NCBI RefSeq assembly: GCF_003012935.1
Contig: NZ_PUDR01000009.1
Location: 144,666-208,665, forward strand
DNA from: Pannonibacter carbonis
GTDB taxonomy: Bacteria; Pseudomonadota; Alphaproteobacteria; Rhizobiales; Stappiaceae
DNA: 64,000 bases
Reading direction: 5' to 3'
Below the pieces are notes generated by a model. That model searched no databases. It was given only the letters and a program-made list of their open reading frames with translations, and was not told where the DNA came from. Shown piece by piece: positions 53,085-62,325 of the stretch. Position 1 is the first letter of the stretch. Each line of letters begins with the position of its first letter. The translations under genes were made by a program, and so were the position numbers.

Positions 53085-53336
53085 TCTCTTGCTCCTCTCC
53101 CCCTCGTGGGGAGGGGGTGGAGGTGGGGCCGGACACACCAAACAGGCTTTGGTCCGGAGTATCCCGTTAAGCCGCAGCCCCCTCTCCCCCCTTGAGGGGG
53201 AGATGCCCCCGGATGGGGGCAGAGGGGGGTACCAGGCGCTCTCGACTCGCGCTGACTGCGCTGGACCGCCGTAACCCCTCTCTGTCTGCTGCCGCAGACA
53301 TCTCCCCCTCAAGGGGGGAGAGGGGCGCTGCGGCTC
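53085..53336. repeat. Family A half-element followed by a complete family B element
   Basis: A single family-A palindrome (CTCCCCCTCGTGGGGAGGGG, about 53096-53117) is followed by a family-B element at 53172-53336. The B arms start GCCGCAGCCCCCTCTCCC and end GGGAGAGGGGCGCTGCGGC, a clear terminal inverted repeat. It lies inside the HAAT operon, between the receptor and ATPase genes. Confidence 0.7.
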
Positions 53337-53401
53337 GCCGGAGCTGCTGTGGCCCCGGAACACCAATCTCGCCTTCCCCCAACCCCGCATGGAACGATCC
53401 A

Positions 53402-54181
53402 GTGGCGCGTGAACATCCCATTCTGGAAACCCATGAGCTGACGATCCGCTTCGGCGGGCATGTGGCCGTGGATCATGTCAGCTGTGCGTTCGAGCGCGGG
53501 ACGCTGACGGCCATTGTCGGGCCGAATGGTGCCGGCAAGACGACCTACTTCAACCTGATTTCCGGCCAGCTCCGGGCGAGCCATGGCAAGGTGGTTCTGA
53601 ACGGTCAGGACATCACCCGGATGAGCGTGCCGGAGCGGACGCTGAAGGGGATCGGCCGCGCGTTCCAGCTCACCAACCTGTTTCCGACCCTGACAGTGCG
53701 CGAGAACGTGCGCCTGGTGGCGCAGGCCAGGGCGAACCTTGGCCTTGATCTCTTCTCCATGGCCGACAGCCACGTGGAGCTGATCGAGCGGGCCGAACAT
53801 GTGCTGGCCGAAGTGCGCCTGCTCGACAAGGCAGACCAGACCGTGAGCGCCCTGCCGCATGGCGACCAGCGCAAGCTGGAGGTGGCGCTGCTGATCGCGC
53901 TGGGGCCGCAGGTGCTGATGTTCGACGAGCCGACCGCCGGCATGAGCGTCGACGAGGTGCCGGTGATCCTGAGGCTGATCCAGGAGCTGAAGGCCGACAA
54001 GGATCGCACGATCCTGCTGGTCGAGCACAAGATGGACGTGATCCGGACTCTCGCCGACCGCATCATCGTGCTGCACAACGGGGCGTTGGTCGCCGATGGC
54101 GAACCGGCCACCGTGATCAATTCGGCCGTGGTGCAGGAAGCCTATCTCGGCAAGCGCGTGACGGAGGCCACCCATGGCTGA
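53402..54181 (+). CDS. HAAT-family ABC transporter ATP-binding protein (LivG-like), second system
   Basis: 259 residues. Walker A GPNGAGKTT, signature ALPHGDQRKLEVA (the SGGQ replaced by HGDQ, as in many HAAT systems), Walker B VLMFDEPTAGMS, switch LLVEHKMDVI. Start at GTG 53402 is the most likely one (VAREHPILETHELTIRF), because upstream codons fall in repeat DNA. It overlaps the next ATPase by eight bases. Confidence 0.88.
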   Translation: MAREHPILETHELTIRFGGHVAVDHVSCAFERGTLTAIVGPNGAGKTTYFNLISGQLRASHGKVVLNGQDITRMSVPERTLKGIGRAFQLTNLFPTLTVRENVRLVAQARANLGLDLFSMADSHVELIERAEHVLAEVRLLDKADQTVSALPHGDQRKLEVALLIALGPQVLMFDEPTAGMSVDEVPVILRLIQELKADKDRTILLVEHKMDVIRTLADRIIVLHNGALVADGEPATVINSAVVQEAYLGKRVTEATHG

Positions 54182-54899
54182 ACCGCTTCTGACGCTGGAC
54201 GGCGTCCATACCCACATCGGGCCCTATCACATCCTGCAGGGCGTTTCGCTGACCGTGCCGCAGGGCGGGGTATCGGTTCTGCTTGGCCGCAACGGCGCCG
54301 GCAAGACCACGACGCTGCGCACCATCATGGGCCTGTGGCGGGCAAGCCGGGGTGAGGTCCGCTTTGATGGCCGCGACATCACCCAGCTGGACACACCGTC
54401 GATCGCCCGCGCCGGCATTGCCTATGTGCCGGAAAACATGGGCATCTTCACGGACCTGACGGTCGCGGAGAACATGATGCTCGCCGCCACGTCCGGCCCG
54501 ATCGATGCGAAGCGGCTTTCCTGGGTGCAGGATCTGTTCCCGCCGATCCGCAATTTCTGGAATTCTTCGGCAGGCACCCTCTCAGGCGGGCAGAAGCAGA
54601 TGCTGGCCGTGTCGCGGGCGATCATCGAGCCGCGCCGCCTGATCCTGATCGACGAACCGACCAAGGGGCTGGCCCCGGCGATCATCGTCGCCATGACCGA
54701 TGCGCTGCGCCAGCTCAAGGAAACCGAAACCACCATCCTGCTGGTCGAGCAGAACTTCGCCATGGCCTCAAGCCTCGGCGACACGGTGGCCGTGATGGAT
54801 GATGGCCGCATCGTGCATGCCGGCGACATGGCCACGCTGGTGGCCGATGCCGGACTGCAGGAACGGCTGATGGGACTGAGCCTGGAGGCGCATCAATGA
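54174..54899 (+). CDS. HAAT-family ABC transporter ATP-binding protein (LivF-like), second system
   Basis: 241 residues. Walker A GRNGAGKTT, AYVPENMGIFTDLTVAENMML, signature TLSGGQKQMLAVSR, Walker B LILIDEPTKGLAP, switch LLVEQNFAMA. Overlaps both neighbours (8 and 4 bases). Confidence 0.92.
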   Translation: MAEPLLTLDGVHTHIGPYHILQGVSLTVPQGGVSVLLGRNGAGKTTTLRTIMGLWRASRGEVRFDGRDITQLDTPSIARAGIAYVPENMGIFTDLTVAENMMLAATSGPIDAKRLSWVQDLFPPIRNFWNSSAGTLSGGQKQMLAVSRAIIEPRRLILIDEPTKGLAPAIIVAMTDALRQLKETETTILLVEQNFAMASSLGDTVAVMDDGRIVHAGDMATLVADAGLQERLMGLSLEAHQ

Positions 54900-55924
54900 G
54901 CGAGACCCTGATCCGGCCCCGCATCGAGGCGCGGCCGCTTGGTGAACGGCTGGCGGAAAAGCTGCCGCTGCTGCTGGTTCCCCTGCTGATGCTGGGCGGG
55001 CTGGTGGTGACGGGCAATCCGTCGACCTGGGCAACGCTGACGGTGGCGGGCCTCGCCATGGGGCTGATGATCTTCATCATGGCTTCGGGCCTGACGCTGG
55101 TGTTCGGCCTGATGGACATCATCAACTTCGGCCATGGAGCCTTCGTCGCGGTCGGAGCGTTCATCGGCTTCACCGTGCTGACGTGGCTGTCCGGATGGAC
55201 CGGGCATCCGTCGGTGCTGATGAACCTGGCGGCCATGCTGATCGCCGTGACGGTGACCATGCTGGCGACGGGCCTGATAGGTTACGGCTTCGAGAAGGTG
55301 ATCATCAAGCCGGTCTATGGCCAGCACCTGAAACAGATCCTCGTCACCATGGGCGGCATGATCATCGCGCAGCAGCTCATCCATGTGGTCTGGGGGCCGG
55401 ATGCGCTGCACCTGTCGCGGCCGCTGGCGCTGCAGGGCTCCTGGGTGATTGGCGATGCGGCCATCGAGAAGTACCGCATTGTCGCCGTCGGGGTCGGGCT
55501 GGCGCTGTTTGTCGCCATGCGGCATGTGCTGAAGCACACCAAGGTCGGCCTGCTGGTGCGGGCCGGGGTGGAGAACGGCGAGATGGTGGAAGCGCTCGGC
55601 TACCGCATTCGCCGGCTGTTCCTCGTGGTGTTCATGGTCGGCTCGGCGCTCGCCGGTCTCGGCGGCGTGATGTGGGGCCTCTATCAGGAAACCATCACCG
55701 CGCACATGGGCTCGGAAATCATGGTGCTGGTGTTCATCGTCGTCATCATCGGCGGTCTCGGCTCGGTCGAGGGCTGTTTCATCGGTGCGCTGCTGGTCGG
55801 GCTTCTGGCCAACTACACCGCCTTCGCCGCGCCCAAGGTGGCGCTGGTCTCCACCATCGGGCTGATGGTGGTGGTGCTGATGTGGCGGCCGCAGGGTCTC
55901 TATCCCGTCGTCAAGGCCAAGTGA
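54896..55924 (+). CDS. HAAT-family ABC transporter permease (LivH-like), second system
   Basis: 342 residues, eight or nine membrane segments. LIFIMASGLTLVFGLMDIINFGHGAFVAVGAFIGF is the LivH N-terminal stretch; VIIGGLGSVEGCFIGALLVGLLANY is the ATPase-contact loop. It has an N-terminal cytoplasmic extension of ~25 residues (RPRIEARPLGERLAEKL). Start overlaps the livF-like stop (ATGA). Confidence 0.92.
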   Translation: MSETLIRPRIEARPLGERLAEKLPLLLVPLLMLGGLVVTGNPSTWATLTVAGLAMGLMIFIMASGLTLVFGLMDIINFGHGAFVAVGAFIGFTVLTWLSGWTGHPSVLMNLAAMLIAVTVTMLATGLIGYGFEKVIIKPVYGQHLKQILVTMGGMIIAQQLIHVVWGPDALHLSRPLALQGSWVIGDAAIEKYRIVAVGVGLALFVAMRHVLKHTKVGLLVRAGVENGEMVEALGYRIRRLFLVVFMVGSALAGLGGVMWGLYQETITAHMGSEIMVLVFIVVIIGGLGSVEGCFIGALLVGLLANYTAFAAPKVALVSTIGLMVVVLMWRPQGLYPVVKAK

Positions 55925-55934
55925 GGAGCGCGCC

Positions 55935-56996
55935 ATGCTGATGAAACTCCTGTCCGGCGACCGGCCGGCAAGCCCGGTCCTCACCGTTCTCCTGCTTGTC
56001 ATCCTCATCGGTCTTGCCTTTGCCCCGTTCCTGTTCCCCGGCAGCAAGCCGCTGGAGACGGCGGCGCGGATCTGCATCTTCATCGTGCTGGTGGCAAGCT
56101 ATGACCTCCTGATCGGCTACACCGGCATTGTCTCCTTCGCCCACACGATGTTCTTCGGGCTCGGCGCCTATGGCACCGCGCTCGGGTTGTCGCTCGGCGG
56201 GGCAAGCTTTGCCGCAGCCGGTCTTGGGGCCCTCGGCGGCGTGGCGCTGGCGGCTGTTCTGGCGCTCGCCATCGGCCTGTTCTCGCTTCGGGTGAAGGCG
56301 ATCTTCTTCGCCATGGTGACACTGGCCATCGCCAGTGCTTTTGCCGTGCTGGTGTCGCAGCTCTCCTTCCTCACCGGCGGCGAGGACGGGCTCAACTACA
56401 AGATCCCGCGCGAACTGACGCCGGCGTTCAAGCTGTTCGCGGAGCCGGTGCTGGGTCTGCGCATCGATGGCAAGGTGCTGAGCTATTATCTCATTTTCGG
56501 CGTGGCGCTGGTGCTGTTCCTGACCTTGCTCCGGATCGTCAACTCGCCCTTCGGCCGCGTGCTGAAGGCGGTGCGAGATAATTCCTTCCGCGCTGAAGCC
56601 ATTGGCTACAAGGTGGTGCGTTACCGGACGGCCGCGACCGTGCTCTCTGCCGTCATGGCCGCGATGGCCGGCGTGCTGCTGGCACTCTGGTTGCGCTACA
56701 CCGGGCCGGCGACGACCCTGTCGATGGAGATCATGGTCGATATCCTGCTGATGGTTGTCATCGGCGGCATGGGTACGATGTACGGGGCAGTGCTGGGTGC
56801 GGTGATCTTCATCCTGGCGCAGACCTACCTGCAATCCCTGATGGGCCTGGCGGAACAGGCAACGGCGGGCATTCCGCTGCTGCCTGACCTGGTTGCTCCC
56901 GACCGCTGGCTGCTGTGGCTTGGCGTGCTTTTCGTGCTGTCGGTCTATTTCTTCCCGACCGGCATCGTCGGACGGCTCCGCGCAGGCAAGGCATGA
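55935..56996 (+). CDS. HAAT-family ABC transporter permease (LivM-like), second system
   Basis: 353 residues, about nine or ten membrane segments. LVASYDLLIGYTGIVSFAHTMFFGLGAYGTAL, GRVLKAVRDNSFRAEAIGYKVVRYR and LLMVVIGGMGTMYGAVLGAVIFILAQTY are LivM hallmarks. Its stop overlaps the hydrolase start (ATGATG). Confidence 0.92.
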   Translation: MLMKLLSGDRPASPVLTVLLLVILIGLAFAPFLFPGSKPLETAARICIFIVLVASYDLLIGYTGIVSFAHTMFFGLGAYGTALGLSLGGASFAAAGLGALGGVALAAVLALAIGLFSLRVKAIFFAMVTLAIASAFAVLVSQLSFLTGGEDGLNYKIPRELTPAFKLFAEPVLGLRIDGKVLSYYLIFGVALVLFLTLLRIVNSPFGRVLKAVRDNSFRAEAIGYKVVRYRTAATVLSAVMAAMAGVLLALWLRYTGPATTLSMEIMVDILLMVVIGGMGTMYGAVLGAVIFILAQTYLQSLMGLAEQATAGIPLLPDLVAPDRWLLWLGVLFVLSVYFFPTGIVGRLRAGKA

Positions 56997-57823
56997 TGCC
57001 CATGGTGAGCCATGGCGTGAGTGCCCGGGGCCTGTTTTTCCGGGAGGCAGGGCCGAATGGGGCGACCTCTCCCGCCATCGTGCTGCTGCACGGGTGGTCC
57101 TGTCACGCAGGCTTCTTCGAGCCGCAACTGCAGGCGCTGTCCGGCAAGGCGCAGGTGCTCGTTCCCGATCTGCCGGGACATGGGCAGACAGGGGATGCGG
57201 CGGGCCTCACCATCGAGGCGGCTGCGGATGCTGTGATCGAACTGTTGCAGGACCGCGATCTGTCGAATGTTGTCCTGGTCGGATGGTCGATGGGCGCGCA
57301 TGTCGCCTATGCGCTGGCAGAGCGCCATGGCACCTCCCGGCTGAAGGCTCTGGTCGCGCTCGACATGACGCCGAAGGTTGTCAACGACGCCACCTGGCGC
57401 GGCGGCGTTCGCGACGGGCTGGACATCCTGCACAATGCCGAGGTTCTGGAGGCCATCATTCCGCGTTGGCCGCAAATGGCCGAACGGATCGCCGCGCGGA
57501 TCTTTGCGACCGGACGGAAACCGGACCCGCAGACCCTTGCCTATGCCCGGCGCGAGGTGCTTGCGGCAGATCCCGCCCTTCTGAAGCCAATGTGGGCGTC
57601 CCTGACGGCACAGGACTTCCGCGCCTTCCTGCCCCGTCTCGATTGTCCGCTGCATCTCGTCTGCGGTGGCCAGAGTGCGCTCTATGACGCCAGCGTCGCA
57701 GACTGGCATTCCGACAATGTCCCCGGTGTTTCCGTGCATGGCTTCGGTTCGTCAGGTCATGCACCGCACCTCGAGGAGCCCGAGCGGCTGAACCGACTGT
57801 TGCTGGGTCTGATCGCACTGTGA
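56993..57823 (+). CDS. Alpha/beta hydrolase co-transcribed with the second HAAT transporter
   Basis: 276 residues, alpha/beta hydrolase fold: oxyanion HGWSCHAGFFEPQL, nucleophile Ser in LVGWSMGAHVAYAL, and His in GSSGHAPHLEEPERLNRLLL at the end. The usual acid position reads GGQSALYDAS, so the acid may be the Asp in LYDAS. BioH, epoxide hydrolase and ester hydrolase relatives share these features. It begins within the permease stop codon and is probably the last gene of the operon. It could hydrolyse an imported ester, lactone or thioester for the CoA ligase; that is inference. Confidence 0.85.
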   Translation: MMPMVSHGVSARGLFFREAGPNGATSPAIVLLHGWSCHAGFFEPQLQALSGKAQVLVPDLPGHGQTGDAAGLTIEAAADAVIELLQDRDLSNVVLVGWSMGAHVAYALAERHGTSRLKALVALDMTPKVVNDATWRGGVRDGLDILHNAEVLEAIIPRWPQMAERIAARIFATGRKPDPQTLAYARREVLAADPALLKPMWASLTAQDFRAFLPRLDCPLHLVCGGQSALYDASVADWHSDNVPGVSVHGFGSSGHAPHLEEPERLNRLLLGLIAL

Positions 57824-58124
57824 CAGTCTTGCGCGGGGTCTCCCGCGCGGGAGTGCCGCTTTGCAAGCAATGGCCTGTGCCGTGCCGGCGAACCTTGCAA
57901 GGGGCTGACTGGCTCCCTATCTCCCGCCCATCGGCCCAGCTTCTGCCAGCCGTACGGGCATCGACCCAGACAGTTTGGGACCCGGAAAGACTGGTTTGAC
58001 CGGCGCCTGGCGCTAACTCGTTCTGCCTTTCCCGTTTCTGCCTTGACTGCATCGTTGCCGTATCGCCGCAAGACAAGCTTGCGGCGGTCGACCTGACTAC
58101 GACTATCCGGGAAAGGATACCGCC
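57824..58124 (+). other. 301-base region upstream of the cold-shock gene
   Basis: A GC hairpin (GCGCGGG/CCCGCGC, 57831-57848) without a T-run follows the hydrolase gene. The rest could be the long 5' leader typical of cspA-type mRNAs, which acts as an RNA thermosensor in E. coli; I see no sequence match to that leader. Confidence 0.4.
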
Positions 58125-58337
58125 ATGCGCGAAACCGGCACCATCAAGTTCTTCAACCATGACCGTGGCTTCGGCTTCATCACGCCGGAAGGTGGCGGCA
58201 AGGATGTGTTCGTGCACATCTCGGCCTTCGAGCGCTCTGGTCTCGGCACGCCGGAAGAAGGCGCCAAGGTGACCTTCATCACCGAAGACGACCGCCGCGG
58301 CCGTGGCAAGCAGGCTGCCGATCTGGCTCTGGCCTGA
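58125..58337 (+). CDS. Cold-shock domain protein (CspA family)
   Basis: 70 residues, a single cold-shock domain. RNP1 is DRGFGFITP and RNP2 DVFVHIS, with TGTIKFFNHD at the N-terminus (KWFN replaced by KFFN). It binds single-stranded RNA/DNA and acts as an RNA chaperone. AAAGGATACCGCC precedes the ATG. A strong terminator follows 17 bases after the stop, so it is monocistronic. Confidence 0.95.
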   Translation: MRETGTIKFFNHDRGFGFITPEGGGKDVFVHISAFERSGLGTPEEGAKVTFITEDDRRGRGKQAADLALA

Positions 58338-58354
58338 TCCGCGAGATTTCAAGG

Positions 58355-58387
58355 AAACGGGGCGGCCACTGGCCGCCCCGTTTTTGT
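58355..58387 (+). terminator. Rho-independent terminator of the cold-shock gene
   Basis: Perfect 13-bp stem (58355-58367 with 58371-58383) around the 3-base loop ACT, running into TTTTTGTTTG. Confidence 0.93.
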
Positions 58388-58415
58388 TTGATTGCCGTGC
58401 AGGCCGTTCTCGCCC

Positions 58416-58490
58416 GTCATGGTCGGGCTTGTCCCGACCATCTGCAAGCCATTGATCTGCATAGATCCTCGGCACAAGGCCGAGGATGAC
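58416..58490. repeat. Hairpin intergenic repeat (family C-like, copy 3)
   Basis: GTCATGGTCGGG...CCCGACCAT is one hairpin, and TCCTCGG...CCGAGGATGAC closes the unit. It sits between the two near-identical terminators. Confidence 0.5.
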
Positions 58491-58522
58491 GGTGGAAAGG
58501 TTTCAGGTTTGTCAGCAGCCTG

Positions 58523-58555
58523 ACGGGGCGGCCACTGGCCGCCCTGTTTTTGTTT
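58523..58555 (+). terminator. Second copy of the cold-shock terminator
   Basis: ACGGGGCGGCC, ACT loop, GGCCGCCCTGT and TTTTTGTTTG repeat the first terminator 168 bases downstream with one G-U pair. No gene lies between the two. Confidence 0.8.
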
Positions 58556-58689
58556 GGGCGATGATCTGCGCGGCATCTTCGACTTTGGCAAAGCCGCAGC
58601 AACCTTCTCCCCGGTAGGGCAGGGCGATTGCATGTGATGTCTGTGACGTGTTCGATGTGAACGACTGTGCCGAGAAAGTTTGAACTGCC

Positions 58690-58892
58690 GGAGCCTCTCA
58701 GCTCCCCTCCCCCTCGTGGGGAGGGGTTGGGGGTGGGGGGAGCGGACTTAAATCCAATTGCTGACGTTACTGACCAGGCTGGTTTTAGACGCCTTGTGAT
58801 CTAACGGCCTCCCGTGCCCCCCAACCCTCACCCCTCCCCACGAGGGGGAGGGGGGCTGAGAGGCCTCGAAAGCCGTCTGGCCACACATGTAG
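58690..58892. repeat. Palindromic intergenic element, family A, copy 3
   Basis: Most complete copy on the right side: left palindrome (58706-58726), core GCGGACTTAAATCCAATT... (58742-58820) matching copy 2, right palindrome (58830-58853), then CTGAGAGGCC and GCCGTCTGGCCACACAT, the inverse of the left end of copies 1 and 2. With the terminators and family-C unit it fills the 603-base gap. Confidence 0.78.
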
Positions 58893-58940
58893 TTCCCCTG
58901 CCCTCACGGGGGAGAGTGAGCTCGGGCGACGATCAGTGCC

Positions 58941-59495
58941 TTACTCGGCGGCCTGGTCGACCTTGTGCAGGTCGGAGGGGCGGCGGGCCCAGGGGCGGGT
59001 GCCGGCGGGGATTTCGGCAACACTGCCAACCGGCTGGAGGTAATGCGTGACTTCCGGCCATTCGCCTGCGCGAAGCGAGGCTTCCACCTGCGGCTTGACG
59101 ATCTCGAAGCTGGACACGCCGCAGCGGCGCATCAGCGGGATCTGGTCAAGGATGAAGTCGCCGATGGCGCGGATGTCACCGGCGTAGCCAAGCTGTTCGC
59201 GCAGGATGCGGGCCGCAGAAAAGCCGCGCCCGTCGGTGAACTTCGGAAACTCCACCAGCACGCGCGGCAGGCGGGCCAGATGCGGCTCCAGCAGCTGCAC
59301 GTCCTCACCGGCAGCAACCAGCACCGCAGCGCCGTCACCAAGCGCAACAAGGCGCTCGGGATCGGCAAGGAAGCGTGACAGCGGAACCATCAGCTTCACC
59401 CCGTCGGCAGCGGGCTGAGTGGGCAGCTCTGCGTCGGCCTCAAGGCGCACCCAGGCTTCTTCGGTAAAGGCGCCATTGGCGTAGATCTTGGTCAT
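58941..59495 (-). CDS. DUF934 domain-containing protein of the sulfite-reduction operon
   Basis: 184 residues. GVKLMVPLSRFLADPERL, LVEFPKFTDGRGFSAARILREQLGYAGDIRAIGDFILDQIPLMRRCGVSSFE is the DUF934 signature. The family is found almost only next to cysH/cysI in alpha- and betaproteobacteria, so a helper role in assimilatory sulfate/sulfite reduction is likely but unproven. It begins 21 bases after the cysH stop and is the last gene of the operon. Confidence 0.88.
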   Translation of the reverse strand: MTKIYANGAFTEEAWVRLEADAELPTQPAADGVKLMVPLSRFLADPERLVALGDGAAVLVAAGEDVQLLEPHLARLPRVLVEFPKFTDGRGFSAARILREQLGYAGDIRAIGDFILDQIPLMRRCGVSSFEIVKPQVEASLRAGEWPEVTHYLQPVGSVAEIPAGTRPWARRPSDLHKVDQAAE

Positions 59496-59516
59496 GCGAG
59501 GTGCGTCCTTGCAGCG

Positions 59517-60267
59517 TCACGTGTTGCCCGCGCCCGGCAGCGGGCTCGAGGACAGGGAAAGATGAATGCCGCATTCGGTCTTGGCCTGACCGCGCCAGCG
59601 TCCGGCGCGCGGGTCTTCCCCCGGGGCGACCTTGTCGGTGCAGGGCAGGCAGCCGATGGACGGATAGCCCTCGGCGACCAGCGGATGCGGCGGCAGGTCA
59701 TGCAGCTTGGCGTATTCGAGAATGTCGGCCGCCGTCCAGTTGGCGAGCGGGTTGACCTTGACGCGGCCATCTTCGGCCTCGAACACGGGCAGGGCAGCGC
59801 GGGTGGCGTTCTGGAACCGCTTGCGGCCGGAGATCCAGGCGTCAAAGCCCTTCAGCGCACGGGCCAGCGGCAGCACCTTGCGCAGGTTGCAGCACGCATC
59901 CGTGTCGTTCATCCAGAGCATGCCGGCCGGGTCGATGGCGGTCAGCTCGTCCCGCTCGGGCCGTGCGACGCGCACGTCGGTGAGGCCAAGCTTCTCGACC
60001 AGCGCATCGCGGTAGCGCAGCGTCTGCGAGAACAGCTTGCCTGTGTCGACGAACAGAACCGGCGTCGACGGATCGACCGCCGCCACCATATGCAGCAGCA
60101 CCGACGAGTCGGCTCCGAAGGACGACACCAGCGCGATGCGGCCGCTGTAGTGGCTGTTGATGGCGTCGCTCAGGATCTCGAGCGGCGCCGCGCCGTCATA
60201 CTGGGCCGCGAAGACGCGGGCTTCCGCGCCCGCCCCCAGATCCGGGTCGAGGGCCAGTCCGGCCAGA

Positions 60268-60281
<14 letters not shown>
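59517..60281 (-). CDS. cysH: Assimilatory adenylyl-sulfate (APS) reductase
   Basis: 254 residues, PP-loop fold. ALVSSFGADSSVLLHM (phosphate loop), NDTDACCNLRKVLPL and GCLPCTDKV supply the CC...CxxC ligands of a [4Fe-4S] cluster, and the catalytic cysteine is in TECGIHLS. The cluster cysteines mark the APS-using type rather than the E. coli PAPS type, so no CysC kinase is needed. It makes sulfite with thioredoxin. It overlaps cysI by 14 bases. Confidence 0.94.
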
Positions 60282-61926
<1,645 letters not shown>

Positions 61927-61978
61927 GGCGCGTCTCCGGCAGGCGGAAGGCCGATGCCTTCCCCCGCAAATCTCGTTG

Positions 61979-62275
61979 TCAGGCGGTCTCGCGGGCCTGC
62001 TTGCCAAGGGCGGGATGGGTGGTGGGGCCGGCGGCGCGGATCTTCTCGCGGAAGCGCGCCGGTTCGAGCCGTCCATCGGTCTCGATCACGTCGATCTCGT
62101 AGGGCTCGACGATCAGCCGGGCGGCAACAGCCTGTGCCCCAAGGGCGAGCGCAGCGGCAATCTCGTCCTTGTCCGCAAGCACGCGCGCTTCGCCGATCAG
62201 TTCGACCCAGGTGCCCTCAGGACCCTGGAACACGACCTCGCCGTCGATCAGACGGTTGGCGGTGATGACCTTCAT
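61979..62275 (-). CDS. DUF2849 domain-containing protein
   Basis: 98 residues, small mostly beta protein: KVITANRLIDGEVVFQGPEGTWVELIGEARVLADKDEIAAALALG...PYEIDVI is the DUF2849 consensus. It is almost always encoded between cysG and cysI in rhizobia and relatives, suggesting a role in siroheme or sulfite reductase assembly; no function is established. It lies 50 bases after the cysG gene and 52 before cysI. Confidence 0.87.
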   Translation of the reverse strand: MKVITANRLIDGEVVFQGPEGTWVELIGEARVLADKDEIAAALALGAQAVAARLIVEPYEIDVIETDGRLEPARFREKIRAAGPTTHPALGKQARETA

Positions 62276-62325
62276 TCCTCTCTCCTCAGGCCGCCCCGCG
62301 ACGGGCAGCCACTTGTTCTGCGCCC

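Noticed and set aside
7021..58892. Reading the family A and B palindromes as ordinary terminators
   Set aside because: They lack T-runs, share long conserved arms and a core, occur in inverted pairs, and are found inside operons.
7021..58892. CRISPR arrays
   Set aside because: No series of evenly spaced short direct repeats with unique spacers; the repeats are dispersed and palindromic, and no cas gene is present.
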